A stretch of 64,000 bases of DNA. Origin: a virus. The stretch is taken from IMG/VR virus record IMGVR_UViG_3300008267_009718, positions 1-64,000 of that record. The stretch is one strand, 5' to 3'. The notes below the pieces were generated by a model. That model saw only the letters and a list, made by a program, of their open reading frames with translations, was not told the DNA's origin and did not search any database. Each line of letters opens with the position of its first letter. Position 1 is the first letter of the stretch. The translations under genes and the position numbers were made by a program. This document shows positions 9,418 to 19,627 of the stretch, one piece after another.

Positions 9418-11146
9418 CTATTGTTGGTAAATTAATGTCATTTATAAATTTGTTAGGTCTTTGAGTTCCTTCTGGTATAAGTCTAAATATTGTGTTAACA
9501 TATGGATATTGTTTTCCATTAATAAATGGATAATCCACACCTAAACCACTACCATCTATAAATCCGATTGGGTATAAATCTCTCCACCTAAAACTATTTG
9601 ATAGATTTGAATAAAACGCATAATCAGGTAAATTAACTATTTGTGAGGAATCCGCTTCTTCAATATAGTCTGAAAAAACTCTTAACGTAATTGGGTTATG
9701 TGGTTTATAATAATAACCAAGTGGATTATTAATATTAGTGTTACCTGTTAAACTAAAAAATGTAGGATTATAGGTAATCTTATGATAAAGTGTTGATATT
9801 ACTCTTTCTTTTTGCTCGTAATTGTTAAATTCACAAAAATCACCGTCTATTATATCCCCAACATTTAAATCCTCATTGTATATAAAATTTCCCGCAGATG
9901 GTACAAATAAACTAGTGTATGAATTTGTAGATATATTTGTATTTGACAAAACGTTATTTATGTTCCACCAAGGAGATGGTTGATTGTTTACTAAAGGTAA
10001 ATTGAAATCGTACCCTTGTCTTAAGGGTCTTGTCCAACCAAAAAATCCCTTCCAAACTGTCGTAAAGTATAATTCCGTAATAGGTCGTTTTTGATTATCT
10101 ATTAAATTTGATATATCAATATCCGTGTTAAATGATAATGTGTAAGATTGATTACCTTCTTTTATCGATGTTCTTGACATGTTATTTGGGGTTAATACAG
10201 TTGGTTCAAATTTTACTTTAGATGTAAAAGAATTTTGTTCAAAACCAGCCTTTACTATAACCGCATTTGAGGACTCAGTTAAAATTTTGTGTCTTCTCAC
10301 ATAGTAGGTTGATGTAGTTTCTGTTTGGTTACTAATATCAATAATTCTTTTAAACGTACCTGTCGTACCTTGTAAAAAAGTTGTTCCCGTATATCCTATG
10401 TTATCAATATTGAAAATATATTCTTCACTATTGCTCCCTTCATTACCCAAACTAGACACTAAAAATGTCGTATTATTATTATAATTAATAGTTAACTCGA
10501 CATAATCGCCAACATTAACACCGTGAGGCATAATTGTCCTAAACGATATAACTCTATCATTATTGTTACTACCAACATCTATAATGAAAGGTATTCCATC
10601 CGATGCCGTCCAAAACCAAGAAGCATTTGTTTGCTCGTCAATCGCACTTAATTGTTTGTTCGGGTTATTATCAAATGCATAACTCATATAGTGAGTCCAA
10701 TTGTAGTTTGTTGCACGTTTGTTAACAAAATTTAAATGATTGTTTGGTGGTTGAGTATAACCCTGTACATTATTATCTGTTCTAATAAATTCAAATTCAA
10801 AATATTGAGGATATCCTTCCCAAGGCGTGTTAGGATTAGTAATAGAACTTACAGCATTTGGTATTGCATTGGAATAATATAAATTATTCCTATATGGTGG
10901 ATAAGTAGTAGAACCAACTAAAGTGTTTTCAAATATAAAAACGTACTTTGTTACAGGTCTGAAAATTAATGATGATTCTCTTTCATCTACAAAAATTTGT
11001 TGTAAATTAATATCACTAGTTCTATCAAACTCAACATTTTCTTTCTGTGTCTGTTCTAATGTAACATTTGCCAACATATCAACGTTGGGTGATGTTGCAT
11101 TCCTTAATGAACCAAGAATAATTTTTGTACTATCATCAACACCCAT
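9404..11146 (-). CDS. Putative tail/baseplate protein
   Basis: 580 residues, Asn- and Tyr-rich, without a recognised domain. The ATG overlaps the stop of the 1770-residue upstream gene as TAATG, and the 3' end overlaps the next gene by 14 bases. These tight junctions make it part of one transcription and translation unit. Probably a structural protein of the baseplate periphery; this is inferred from context and composition. Confidence 0.65.
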   Translation of the reverse strand: MGVDDSTKIILGSLRNATSPNVDMLANVTLEQTQKENVEFDRTSDINLQQIFVDERESSLIFRPVTKYVFIFENTLVGSTTYPPYRNNLYYSNAIPNAVSSITNPNTPWEGYPQYFEFEFIRTDNNVQGYTQPPNNHLNFVNKRATNYNWTHYMSYAFDNNPNKQLSAIDEQTNASWFWTASDGIPFIIDVGSNNNDRVISFRTIMPHGVNVGDYVELTINYNNNTTFLVSSLGNEGSNSEEYIFNIDNIGYTGTTFLQGTTGTFKRIIDISNQTETTSTYYVRRHKILTESSNAVIVKAGFEQNSFTSKVKFEPTVLTPNNMSRTSIKEGNQSYTLSFNTDIDISNLIDNQKRPITELYFTTVWKGFFGWTRPLRQGYDFNLPLVNNQPSPWWNINNVLSNTNISTNSYTSLFVPSAGNFIYNEDLNVGDIIDGDFCEFNNYEQKERVISTLYHKITYNPTFFSLTGNTNINNPLGYYYKPHNPITLRVFSDYIEEADSSQIVNLPDYAFYSNLSNSFRWRDLYPIGFIDGSGLGVDYPFINGKQYPYVNTIFRLIPEGTQRPNKFINDINLPTIDECE

Positions 11147-14100
11147 TAGTCATCTATTGTTTCAACATATTTTTTTATGAACTTATTCATTGCCGTGTTC
11201 CCATTTTTTAAACCAAAATAAAAATGATTAGGCGCCCCAACCAAAAATGGATTTAAAATTGGTGGTCCTGTCGGAACAGGATTACCTGATGGATTATAGT
11301 TTGTTATAAACCCATAATAAATATTTGGGAAGTTAGTTGTCATTAAAGGTGTTTTAAAATAATCATCACCTATAGGGTCTAATGATTGATATTCTTGAGT
11401 GTAAAATCCTCCACCAACATTTAGAGTCGTATACCATTCATTGTCTTCATTACCAAAAATACTACTATTAGATGCTAATTTCCATCGATAAAGTGGGACT
11501 TCTTGAGTACTTGGGTATCCGAATGATTGTTGTAATAATGGTGAAAAATTATAAATGTTAACACCTGGTGATAATGCCCTTCTGTTTCTATATTGACTAT
11601 TGTTAGTTACTCCTGTTGCGTTAAAAAATACCCCAAAAACAGGACCTGTTGTATCTTGTCCTATATAAATTTTAGTGTCTTCATAATTTCCACTTATGAA
11701 TGGATTTATTTGATATTCCGAATTTATGGAAAACGATTGTGCGATATCACCATCAATTCTATCTCCCGTTCTAGAGAAGAATTGGTTAATCGACGCTGAT
11801 CCAGTTTGAAACAACTGTTGTCCCCAAGTGGCATTAACTAAACGAGAAATTATCCCTAACTGGAGTATGTCTGAAGTATCATTATATGATGAGCTCATAT
11901 ACGTATTTGCCAAATATCTACCTTCAAATTCTGAATTACCACATATTTCAGAAATAAACTCATCTCTTTTACCCATATCTAATATCGTTGTTGGGAAAAG
12001 GATTTGCCTATTATTTGCGGAATCATCAGGTGTTTGTGTTCCTGTACTGAAAATGATAGAAGCAACGGGTTTAGGCGATCCAATGAAGTAATTTCCATTC
12101 CAAGGAGAACTTCTATAAAAGAAACTATTACTAAAGTCATTATAAATAATAACATCTTTACAGTATCTATTACGTGCTTTTCCCGTAATATTAAACGTGG
12201 TTATTTTGTTGAAGGATGGCATATACAAAACACCATTAATCCAATTATTTTGGAATACGTGTCCAAATACCCCTCTACAAGCTGCGAACATTAAATTGAA
12301 TCTAGCCTTCCATTCTAAAAATAATCTTATGTCATTATTAAGTTCGGTAACATAATTTCTGTTTAATAAGTAATAACATCCCTTTTCGACTTTACCTGTT
12401 TGATTACAATTTGGGTTTATCGTAAATCCAGTACCATACCCTTCATAACACTGAAGACTAACCATATTCTCACAAGTTAATGATGATGTTAGTCCAGTAG
12501 AAATATCCAAATCTTGGATTGTGGAGTCAGAAACTTGACTTTGACTTAAGAATTCAGTAAATTCCGCAAATCCTTCGTCAGGTACTCGATAATAAACAAA
12601 TCTAATGTTTTGATGAAGAGCGTAAAGTGTTTCTGGACTCCCATTATTTCCTTGTAAATTTGTTGATGTTGGTAATCTATCACTCCTCATAACAATCCCA
12701 AATGGGTTAGAAAAGTTTACTCCGTTTACTGTTGAATCTCCGACATAAGAACGATAAGATGGTGAATACATATACCAAAATCTTTCTTGATCGTAATTAC
12801 TATTTGGATTATCACAAGGAGTGTCCATATCGTATGGTGCCACATAGTCTGTTAAAAGAAATGATCCTCCCCCAACGTAATAATCAACTGGAGTGTTTGT
12901 AAATGTATTTAATGGAAATGAATAAAGTGATGCATCTGAAATGTTTGTCGGGGTGGATAAGTTAAACCCTATACCAGGAGGGAAAGGAGGACCTCCAGAT
13001 CTGATATTATTAAATGGTAACATATTACATCTTAATGATGGTGTTGTTACAAAATCTAATGTTTGATTTGGTGAGACAACACCTGAAGTCAAATATGGTA
13101 GTGATGTTAATGTAGTATTAGTTGGTCGATAAGGAGTACTGGATAAACCTGAGTTATCTGAGTCTGTTGATAAATAATAATAAGGTAACAATGACACTGA
13201 GTTTGGGTAACTAATCATCATTGTTTGATTTGGGACATAGGTAAATGATTTTCCATATAACTTCCTTTGTACGGGATTTGCCGGATTAAAAGGTGTATTG
13301 TCGTATGGAAAAGTATTGTGTTCAATTGGTTTCTTTCCGTCAATGTATCCTCTTATAGGATAATTTATTTTATATTGTCCTGTTACTGTAATTTGTGTAC
13401 CAACACCTAACGTCCCACCAAAAAGTCTTGTTAGGTTATATTGTACTGTTTGTCTATCAGTGTAAGGATCAACACCTCTAACAAAAAATATAATACCCAT
13501 TTCTGGAAAATTACTGAAATTTGCACCAGCAGATTTTTGTGCCTCATAGTCTTCTTGTCCTGAATATTCTTCAAACCTATACCTAATTCTGTGTTGGATG
13601 TATTCTTTTGGTAATAGATCATTAGCGTTAAAATTTGGGTTGAGGTCGTAATATTGACCCATAGTCATACCTGTTATGACTTGGAAATACTCCATATCCG
13701 CGGGGTATCTATAAGATCCATCATTATTATTATGAACTATTGTAACATTCTCAAATAAATTGGTAGTCCAAGTAGAGTCAGTAGGGTCCGCATAAAACAT
13801 TTGAACTGTTGACGTTCCAGTAAAGGTTGTTCCTGTTATAGAAAAACTATTAAATTGGTTTCCGCTTGTTATTCCCGTAATTCTATCTAAATCACCACTT
13901 AATGCGGGGTTTTGAAACGATATAACATCCCCCGCGAGTAACTCTTCTTGAACTCCCCAATCAACCAAAGCGACAACAACTTGATCCCTTATTGGGTTAC
14001 TTCCATTAATTCTTGTTTCTATAATATTTACTCCTCTGAAATATTTGTCTCTTAAGTTAAAAGAATCCATTTTTTGAGCCCAATGCTCTGTTAATGGGTA

Positions 14101-16458
14101 TCCATATTCATCATTACCCGCTTGTTTTCTTGTGATAAAACTTCGTGAACCTCTTCTAGCGTCTGATCCCGTATTGTCTACACCAGAAAACGTTTGTAAA
14201 TATTGTACTATTGCGTTACCTAATTCTTCAGGATCATCATTCTCAATCTCATCATAATATGGATTTTTATTTAGATTGTCATTTAAATACAAACCACTTA
14301 TATTTATATCTGCTAAAAAACTTTGATTTGTGTCGGTTGGTGGTATTGTAGCACCTTCAGTAATCTCATCATAACTTTCTTCAATAACATCACAATTACA
14401 AGACTCACAATCAGGATATGAAATCATAGGTAGAGCAAATTTTGTGAATTTTTTAACTTTTAGTAGTTGTGGAATCACATAAATTGCATATAACACTGAT
14501 AAAGTAGTGTATAATATCGCATAAATACCATTACTAATCATTATCCCAATTGCGGGAAAACCATTAATTAATGTTAACACACATAAAGTGGCTAAATACA
14601 ATAATATTGTTGGGATTCCAATAATAAGAACCCATTTAAATACAGGCCAAGTTAATGCAATAAAGTGAGCGATTGATAATAATACTATAAAAGGTATTGT
14701 TAATATATTCAAAAATACTGTTACAACAAACTGTAAAAAATCAAAATTTCTAACAGCATCATTAACAGGAAATTTATTATTTTCACTTTGACAAGTTCTG
14801 TCCGTAATTTCTTTAATACCCAAATGTCTAGAACGATTTTTACCATTTTTGTATCTATCAATGAAAGAACTTACCGTGTAAACTTTATTATAATTGAATT
14901 CATAAAATGTGTCTTCACAATCTATTGCCGCTTGTTTATCCACATAATCATCCCAATCAAGACTAAAGGCATATGAACGAATTACATTAAAGTATCCTAT
15001 CGGATATCTTGTATATAATATAGTTTGTGGTTGTGTTACATCAATCGCATTTGATAATATTGTAACATTTGACGCAACTGAAATGGGGATACTTCCGTTA
15101 TCACCCACATAAGGAACTCCATTTATTAGTACCTGAAAGTTTTCTTGGTTATTTGTTCCACCATTGAATATTAATCCCCCAGGTTGAACTCCAAAAATGG
15201 TAACCGAAGTTGTTCCTATTGGAAAGTTAAAGCTTATATCTTGAGTAGAACTATTGGTAGGATCAGAGTTTAGATTTGTCCATCCGTGTTCTTTAATATT
15301 TGGAACTAAATAATTACCTCTTTGAAAATTATTCTGTTGTCCTGTTTCATTTTGCCATTTAATTTTAAATCTATATTTCCCTTTTGTTGGTATCCCTACT
15401 TTTGGATCGTTGGATAATACTTGTTCACCAAACTCATTGGTCGTAATATAATCTAAATTCATTGGTACATTTGTTAACCAGGTACCATCTCCATCTATAA
15501 CTTTTCCTTCTTCTTCAAATTCATATACCTCCAATATCGGATCCCCATTTTCATCTACATCAATAGTTTGTCTTATAGATAAAATTTGTCCAGGACCTGC
15601 AACTAAATCACATAAATTACCCGTATTTGCCTTTGGTTTACAATTAGTCTTTAAACTATCTTCATTTGTTGTGGATACTAATGAACCCATAAAAACCGCA
15701 GTCGGCTGAATACTAATGTTCGCAGATGCAGTTAAGTCAAAATCAACTCTTGTTATCCCTAATAGACAAATTTCAGGTTCTCCCCATAATGGTTGTACTT
15801 CGATTGTTTGTTTTAAACTTTTTATTTGTGGTAATTCATCTAAATTTGTAGAACTTTTAAATTTATTTCCATTAACTTGTGATTCAGTTGCCAATCCCGC
15901 AATAATTAAATCTTGTGGTGTTAATGAAAAACATCCAATATCAGATAAGTCAACATCCATAAAAACGGTTTGAACTCCTGTGGGGACTCCAAATATCATA
16001 TAATCACCACTTTCGTTTGTTTTGACTGTGTACTTGTAATATTTGTCATACACCTCAACCAAGGCTGCATTAGTTAAAACATCATCTCTTGTTGGGAATG
16101 TTCCTGTTGCTGCATGTCCTGTATATGAAGGTTTATATGGTAATAAATTATATCTATAACCATCTTCATTCAAGTCTGTAATATTTCTGTAAGGGTATAG
16201 TTCTGATATTACAGGATTCAAACTATCTTCTTCTGAGATTGGGACGAATATCGAAACCTTAGCGTTTGGCACACCAAAACCACCGTTGACTAAAACTCTA
16301 CCAACTACAACACCATAATCAGAACACGTTCGAGTATATATGTCACTTTGAAGTATTTTCAAAGATAATATTTCCAAATACTCAAAATCTTGTTCTAATT
16401 GAATTTTAATAGATTTATCAACCCCTGGTTGGGTTCTTATTCTGTATGATTTAGGCAT
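11146..16458 (-). CDS. Giant tail/baseplate protein with internal hydrophobic helices
   Basis: 1770 residues. Residues about 45-165 look like a carboxypeptidase-regulatory-like beta-sandwich: VVVGRVLVNGGFGVPNAKVSIF, later NESGDYMIFGVPTGVQTVFMD. Such domains are widespread in Bacteroidota surface proteins. Residues about 566-672 form a strongly hydrophobic stretch of three or four predicted membrane-type helices (for example FVVTVFLNILTIPFIVLLSI and WVLIIGIPTILLYLATLCVL), followed by a Cys cluster (DCESCNC). The remaining ~1100 residues are soluble-looking, Asn/Tyr/Gly-rich and beta-rich. It sits between gp6 and the fibre genes, so it is probably a very large baseplate or tail-periphery protein. 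The membrane-type segment is unusual for a virion protein and may act at the host envelope; that is speculative. Confidence 0.75.
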   Translation of the reverse strand: MPKSYRIRTQPGVDKSIKIQLEQDFEYLEILSLKILQSDIYTRTCSDYGVVVGRVLVNGGFGVPNAKVSIFVPISEEDSLNPVISELYPYRNITDLNEDGYRYNLLPYKPSYTGHAATGTFPTRDDVLTNAALVEVYDKYYKYTVKTNESGDYMIFGVPTGVQTVFMDVDLSDIGCFSLTPQDLIIAGLATESQVNGNKFKSSTNLDELPQIKSLKQTIEVQPLWGEPEICLLGITRVDFDLTASANISIQPTAVFMGSLVSTTNEDSLKTNCKPKANTGNLCDLVAGPGQILSIRQTIDVDENGDPILEVYEFEEEGKVIDGDGTWLTNVPMNLDYITTNEFGEQVLSNDPKVGIPTKGKYRFKIKWQNETGQQNNFQRGNYLVPNIKEHGWTNLNSDPTNSSTQDISFNFPIGTTSVTIFGVQPGGLIFNGGTNNQENFQVLINGVPYVGDNGSIPISVASNVTILSNAIDVTQPQTILYTRYPIGYFNVIRSYAFSLDWDDYVDKQAAIDCEDTFYEFNYNKVYTVSSFIDRYKNGKNRSRHLGIKEITDRTCQSENNKFPVNDAVRNFDFLQFVVTVFLNILTIPFIVLLSIAHFIALTWPVFKWVLIIGIPTILLYLATLCVLTLINGFPAIGIMISNGIYAILYTTLSVLYAIYVIPQLLKVKKFTKFALPMISYPDCESCNCDVIEESYDEITEGATIPPTDTNQSFLADINISGLYLNDNLNKNPYYDEIENDDPEELGNAIVQYLQTFSGVDNTGSDARRGSRSFITRKQAGNDEYGYPLTEHWAQKMDSFNLRDKYFRGVNIIETRINGSNPIRDQVVVALVDWGVQEELLAGDVISFQNPALSGDLDRITGITSGNQFNSFSITGTTFTGTSTVQMFYADPTDSTWTTNLFENVTIVHNNNDGSYRYPADMEYFQVITGMTMGQYYDLNPNFNANDLLPKEYIQHRIRYRFEEYSGQEDYEAQKSAGANFSNFPEMGIIFFVRGVDPYTDRQTVQYNLTRLFGGTLGVGTQITVTGQYKINYPIRGYIDGKKPIEHNTFPYDNTPFNPANPVQRKLYGKSFTYVPNQTMMISYPNSVSLLPYYYLSTDSDNSGLSSTPYRPTNTTLTSLPYLTSGVVSPNQTLDFVTTPSLRCNMLPFNNIRSGGPPFPPGIGFNLSTPTNISDASLYSFPLNTFTNTPVDYYVGGGSFLLTDYVAPYDMDTPCDNPNSNYDQERFWYMYSPSYRSYVGDSTVNGVNFSNPFGIVMRSDRLPTSTNLQGNNGSPETLYALHQNIRFVYYRVPDEGFAEFTEFLSQSQVSDSTIQDLDISTGLTSSLTCENMVSLQCYEGYGTGFTINPNCNQTGKVEKGCYYLLNRNYVTELNNDIRLFLEWKARFNLMFAACRGVFGHVFQNNWINGVLYMPSFNKITTFNITGKARNRYCKDVIIYNDFSNSFFYRSSPWNGNYFIGSPKPVASIIFSTGTQTPDDSANNRQILFPTTILDMGKRDEFISEICGNSEFEGRYLANTYMSSSYNDTSDILQLGIISRLVNATWGQQLFQTGSASINQFFSRTGDRIDGDIAQSFSINSEYQINPFISGNYEDTKIYIGQDTTGPVFGVFFNATGVTNNSQYRNRRALSPGVNIYNFSPLLQQSFGYPSTQEVPLYRWKLASNSSIFGNEDNEWYTTLNVGGGFYTQEYQSLDPIGDDYFKTPLMTTNFPNIYYGFITNYNPSGNPVPTGPPILNPFLVGAPNHFYFGLKNGNTAMNKFIKKYVETIDD

Positions 16459-16471
16459 TGAATTCTTTTTT

Positions 16472-16481
16472 TGATAAATAG
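16472..16481 (-). promoter_or_regulatory. TATTTATA-type candidate late promoter
   Basis: CTATTTATCA on the coding strand, ending 13 bases before the ATG at 16458, in the gap between gp6 and the giant tail protein. Confidence 0.45.
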
Positions 16482-16530
16482 TTTATTTCCTATTTTCAAA
16501 AAATAATTCTTTTATTCCAAAAATAAATTA

Positions 16531-18369
16531 TCAGGAAAAATTAACTGTTTTTAGGTTTAAAACTCGGACATTAATATCTTTATTTGGATACCGGATCTGG
16601 TATATTTGAGTAGGTTCTGCAAATATGGTATCCGTAACTAACTCTATTTGTCTTGTACTTGAATCTATGTAAGATTGAGATGTTTGTGAAGAAGAATATT
16701 GCCCACCAACTTTGTTATAAAATTTCATATCTGATATACTTATAACACCATTTTCAGATTGTATTAATCTTTTTATTTCAGACACATAAACATTTTCACC
16801 CATTTGTCTTTGTATTGGGCTGAAATAATTTGTTATAATGTCTATAATTTTTGTTACTACCGCACCTTGATTTTGACTAGCATCTAAAACAACATCAACA
16901 TCAATACTTAAATCAATAACGTTAGCAACTTCAACAGATATATAATCATTTATCATTCTATAATTTGATAAGTAATTCGCAACATTATTTTTTAACGTAT
17001 TGGATATTACTTCGGTTAATTTACCATCAGAATCATAAGACAACATTTTAATTTTTATCTTATTATTCTCCTCTGTTATTGATACTTTACCAGGAGCCCC
17101 AAATTGTGAAGGCATATTTCTTATAACAGATTCATAGTCGTTAATCGTAACCGCTCTGTTTTGTGCCGCAAAATTGTAAGTAACATATTGTCTAACTTCT
17201 TCTGTTGACGGTGCATTAGCACCTCCAATTGCCGCAGTAACATTATTACAAGTCAATGAATTTATAACCGTAGTATTTACCGATTCAGAAGGACCATTGA
17301 CAAAAAATGAAACAGTACCTATTTGGTTTATTATGTTTACACCTAAATTGGTTGCTTGCCCTCCACCAACTCTATATTGTACAAATAAAGTGGAATTTGA
17401 TTTGAGAGCAGCCCCAAGAGCTAAATTATTAATATATTTACTCAATTCTAATTGATACCCGTTTCTTGCAAATTCTCTTAATTGTTCATCAGCAGATACG
17501 TTACCACCACCAAAAGTTAATTTAATAAAACCTTCAGGTGTATATTCTGTTATAAATTTATTATCGGTTGTAATATATTTTCCAACTTTAATTCCTGGTT
17601 GATCTGAAACTTTTGTTGGGTCTTCTATAAACACTCTATTTTCAGCCAATGCTGGCACTTCGTACCATCTGTTTTGTGTCCCTAAAAATTCTTGTGGTGT
17701 TGGTACAGTCGTAAAGTTAGTACCATCTTTTAATAAGACACTCGTTATACCTAACACATTTTTTTCAGGTAAAAAGAATTCAAAAAATGGTTTTACGTCA
17801 TTTGGGGTGATTACTCTCCTGAAGACTTTGGTAAATCCATTTACGACAACTTCTCTCTTTGTAATGGTATAATTTACTAATCTACCGCTTGTATCAAAAT
17901 TTGGTATTTTTAATCTGTTGGGTGATCCCTCCGCATTTACTGCAGATGAAAAGTCTATATCATATACCGTTTCAAATGGTTGCCCCGCACCATTTACTTG
18001 TGATCCTCTTCTTAAAATTCCACAATATCTCAAGTCCTCTCTGTCACCAAAAGCGGGTACTGTTATAGAAAAATCAACTAATGCAACAGAAGGTCTTAAA
18101 CCCGGTATTTTTAAACCATAGGTTCTTGCTAAATTATAAATTGAAGTCTTTTGTTGAGCGTATTGTAATACCGTCTCTTGGATACTTCTATCAATGTTAA
18201 AGTGAAGGTTGTCGGTAACCGCAGCGTTTAAATCTAACAACACAGAAAAAACACCAGCGTCGTTAAAATTTTGAATTAAATCAGGATAATAAGTTCTTGT
18301 AAAATTAATTAATTCAGTTCTTATCCCTTGGAAATCCCTTGTGGTGTATGATATTTTTTTGTTAGCCAT
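16531..18369 (-). CDS. 6: Baseplate wedge protein, gp6-like
   Basis: 612 residues, close to T4 gp6 (660). The N-terminus (SYTTRDFQGIRTELINFTRT, then YYPDLIQNFNDAGVFSVLLDLNAAVTDNL) is the hallmark of the gp6/J family of baseplate wedge proteins, which form the ring tying wedges together around the hub. The central TFGGGNVSADEQLREF and the C-terminal VANVIDLSIDVDVVLDASQNQGAV segments also fit. It lies directly downstream of gp25, its usual partner in T4-like baseplates. Identification is by recalled family pattern, not a database search. Confidence 0.9.
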   Translation of the reverse strand: MANKKISYTTRDFQGIRTELINFTRTYYPDLIQNFNDAGVFSVLLDLNAAVTDNLHFNIDRSIQETVLQYAQQKTSIYNLARTYGLKIPGLRPSVALVDFSITVPAFGDREDLRYCGILRRGSQVNGAGQPFETVYDIDFSSAVNAEGSPNRLKIPNFDTSGRLVNYTITKREVVVNGFTKVFRRVITPNDVKPFFEFFLPEKNVLGITSVLLKDGTNFTTVPTPQEFLGTQNRWYEVPALAENRVFIEDPTKVSDQPGIKVGKYITTDNKFITEYTPEGFIKLTFGGGNVSADEQLREFARNGYQLELSKYINNLALGAALKSNSTLFVQYRVGGGQATNLGVNIINQIGTVSFFVNGPSESVNTTVINSLTCNNVTAAIGGANAPSTEEVRQYVTYNFAAQNRAVTINDYESVIRNMPSQFGAPGKVSITEENNKIKIKMLSYDSDGKLTEVISNTLKNNVANYLSNYRMINDYISVEVANVIDLSIDVDVVLDASQNQGAVVTKIIDIITNYFSPIQRQMGENVYVSEIKRLIQSENGVISISDMKFYNKVGGQYSSSQTSQSYIDSSTRQIELVTDTIFAEPTQIYQIRYPNKDINVRVLNLKTVNFS

Positions 18370-18375
18370 ATAATA

Positions 18376-18834
18376 TTAAATATTAATAATTACAAAATCG
18401 CTAGATTCAAATGCCGTATTACTTATTTTATAATCAATTCTAATCTTTGCGGTATGTTCTAATTGTGATATATTTGGTACTGTAAATTCTCGTTTGTCCT
18501 CCCCATTTATGTATGTACCTTTATTTTCTAAACCATCAGAAGCATCCGTTATTTTTACATTAGTCACAGTTAAACCTGGCATATATGTTGTTACCGAATC
18601 TCTTATTTCTGATTCTATTTCAGCGAATGTTGGGCCGTCAAGAGGTTCAAAAATATATTCATACAATCTTGTACCAAAGTCTGGTAGATAATATCTTGTT
18701 CCTTTTCTTGTAAGTAATAAATGTATAAGATTACTTCTTATTTCTTCTGTTGTTGTATCCGAACAATCTAAATATTTACCAACATAGGAATCCAAAAAAG
18801 GAAAATTAATACCATATGTTGTACCTTTTGCCAT
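18376..18834 (-). CDS. 25: Baseplate wedge protein, gp25-like
   Basis: 152 residues (T4 gp25 is 132). Contains the gp25/lysozyme-like baseplate pattern: EIRSNLIHLLLTRKGTRYYL followed by PDFGTRLYEYIFEP and then IESEIRDSVTTYMPGLTV. In contractile tails gp25 sits in the inner baseplate at the base of the sheath and helps trigger contraction. Six bases separate it from gp6, so they are probably co-translated. Confidence 0.92.
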   Translation of the reverse strand: MAKGTTYGINFPFLDSYVGKYLDCSDTTTEEIRSNLIHLLLTRKGTRYYLPDFGTRLYEYIFEPLDGPTFAEIESEIRDSVTTYMPGLTVTNVKITDASDGLENKGTYINGEDKREFTVPNISQLEHTAKIRIDYKISNTAFESSDFVIINI

Positions 18835-18851
18835 ATGACTCTTTATTTATT

Positions 18852-19274
18852 TTATGTAAGTTCATTCAACTTAGATCTCATAATGACATCTCCTTTTCTG
18901 AAATTTTTTGCATCGTATTTACAAAGTTTGTTATAACCTGCAGATCTTTTGAATTCACCTGGGGTGTCTCCTTGTTGGATTCTATACAAAAATATGTGCT
19001 CTCTAGCAGCGTCGGCACTTTTAATCTCTCTACCTCTGATTTGATCTATATATTGTTCCTTGGTAAAACAATATTTTCCTCCTGGTGATGGTTTCGTTTC
19101 GTCCATTAATTTTTGAGCAATGAGAACTGGATTTGATTGTACTACATTCTCAATACCTTTTCTAATCTTTGTTCCAATCCCTTTTTGTTCCTCAACTTCT
19201 TTTTCAGTCTCAAGTAAAACCCTTCTAACCATCCTAGTTAAATCTGATTCGGTTAATCTTACAACTTTTTTCAT
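18852..19274 (-). CDS. Small protein with conserved N-terminal helix, possible capsid-targeted protein
   Basis: 140 residues of unknown family. The N-terminus reads MKKVVRLTESDLTRMVRRVLLE: a short strand, then an amphipathic, basic helix ending in L-L-E. Similar N-termini occur on other non-homologous proteins of this phage (genes at 26457 and 49130). L-x-E matches the known cleavage consensus of the T4 prohead protease, so an N-terminal capsid-targeting peptide is a possibility. The C-terminal part (YCFTKEQYIDQIRGREIKSA) is charged and mixed alpha/beta. It sits 17 bases before gp25. Function unknown. Confidence 0.7.
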   Translation of the reverse strand: MKKVVRLTESDLTRMVRRVLLETEKEVEEQKGIGTKIRKGIENVVQSNPVLIAQKLMDETKPSPGGKYCFTKEQYIDQIRGREIKSADAAREHIFLYRIQQGDTPGEFKRSAGYNKLCKYDAKNFRKGDVIMRSKLNELT

Positions 19275-19284
19275 ATATTTTTTT

Positions 19285-19295
19285 ATTATAAATAG
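19285..19295 (-). promoter_or_regulatory. TATTTATA-type candidate late promoter
   Basis: CTATTTATAAT on the coding strand, ending 10 bases before the ATG at 19274. It follows directly after a terminator hairpin, so transcription of the gp25/gp6 block could start here. Confidence 0.5.
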
Positions 19296-19310
19296 TTCAA
19301 AATAAAAAAA

Positions 19311-19330
19311 ATCACTGTTTTCACAGTGAT
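19311..19330 (-). terminator. Rho-independent terminator after DUF5522 gene
   Basis: Eight-base-pair stem ATCACTGT / ACAGTGAT with a four-base loop, followed on the minus strand by a run of T. The stop codon of the upstream 73-residue gene lies inside the stem. Confidence 0.8.
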
Positions 19331-19542
19331 TGATTTAAATTTGTATTACCCTTTTCGTATTTAGGTGCATAAGGGCAATGTAAACAACCTGAACCACAAC
19401 AAAAGCCTCTTTTTTTATGGTAATTTTCAGTCATAACCATTTTACCATCTTCCCAATAAAAGTCAGTATTTTGTAATTTAGGTTTTACAAATTCCCTAAT
19501 ATACATTTCTTGTACCCAATCTTTAGACGCACCTACGTTCAT
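19321..19542 (-). CDS. DUF5522-like cysteine-rich small protein
   Basis: 73 residues. The C-terminal half carries KMVMTENYHKKRGFCCGSG followed by CLHCPY, the pattern of the DUF5522 family found in Bacteroidota and other bacteria. The clustered cysteines (CC, then C and C) plus His suggest metal binding; the function of the family is not established. It follows the ribonucleotide reductase gene and ends in a terminator. Probably acquired from a host. Its presence supports a Bacteroidota host. Confidence 0.8.
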   Translation of the reverse strand: MNVGASKDWVQEMYIREFVKPKLQNTDFYWEDGKMVMTENYHKKRGFCCGSGCLHCPYAPKYEKGNTNLNQSL

Positions 19543-19564
19543 TTTAATTTTTTTTTCTTAAATT

Positions 19565-19602
19565 ATACAACGCCATCAATATTTGATGTGATAGCGTTGT
19601 AT
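19565..19602 (-). terminator. Long hairpin after ribonucleotide reductase
   Basis: Fourteen-base-pair stem with a single G-U pair (outer arm ATACAACGC / GCGTTGTAT) and a ten-base loop, in the gap behind the reductase gene. No good T run follows on the minus strand (AATTTAAG). It may be a weak terminator, an RNA processing site or a 3'-end stabiliser. Confidence 0.45.
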
Positions 19603-19627
19603 TATTACCCCATTGTATTTTCATAAT

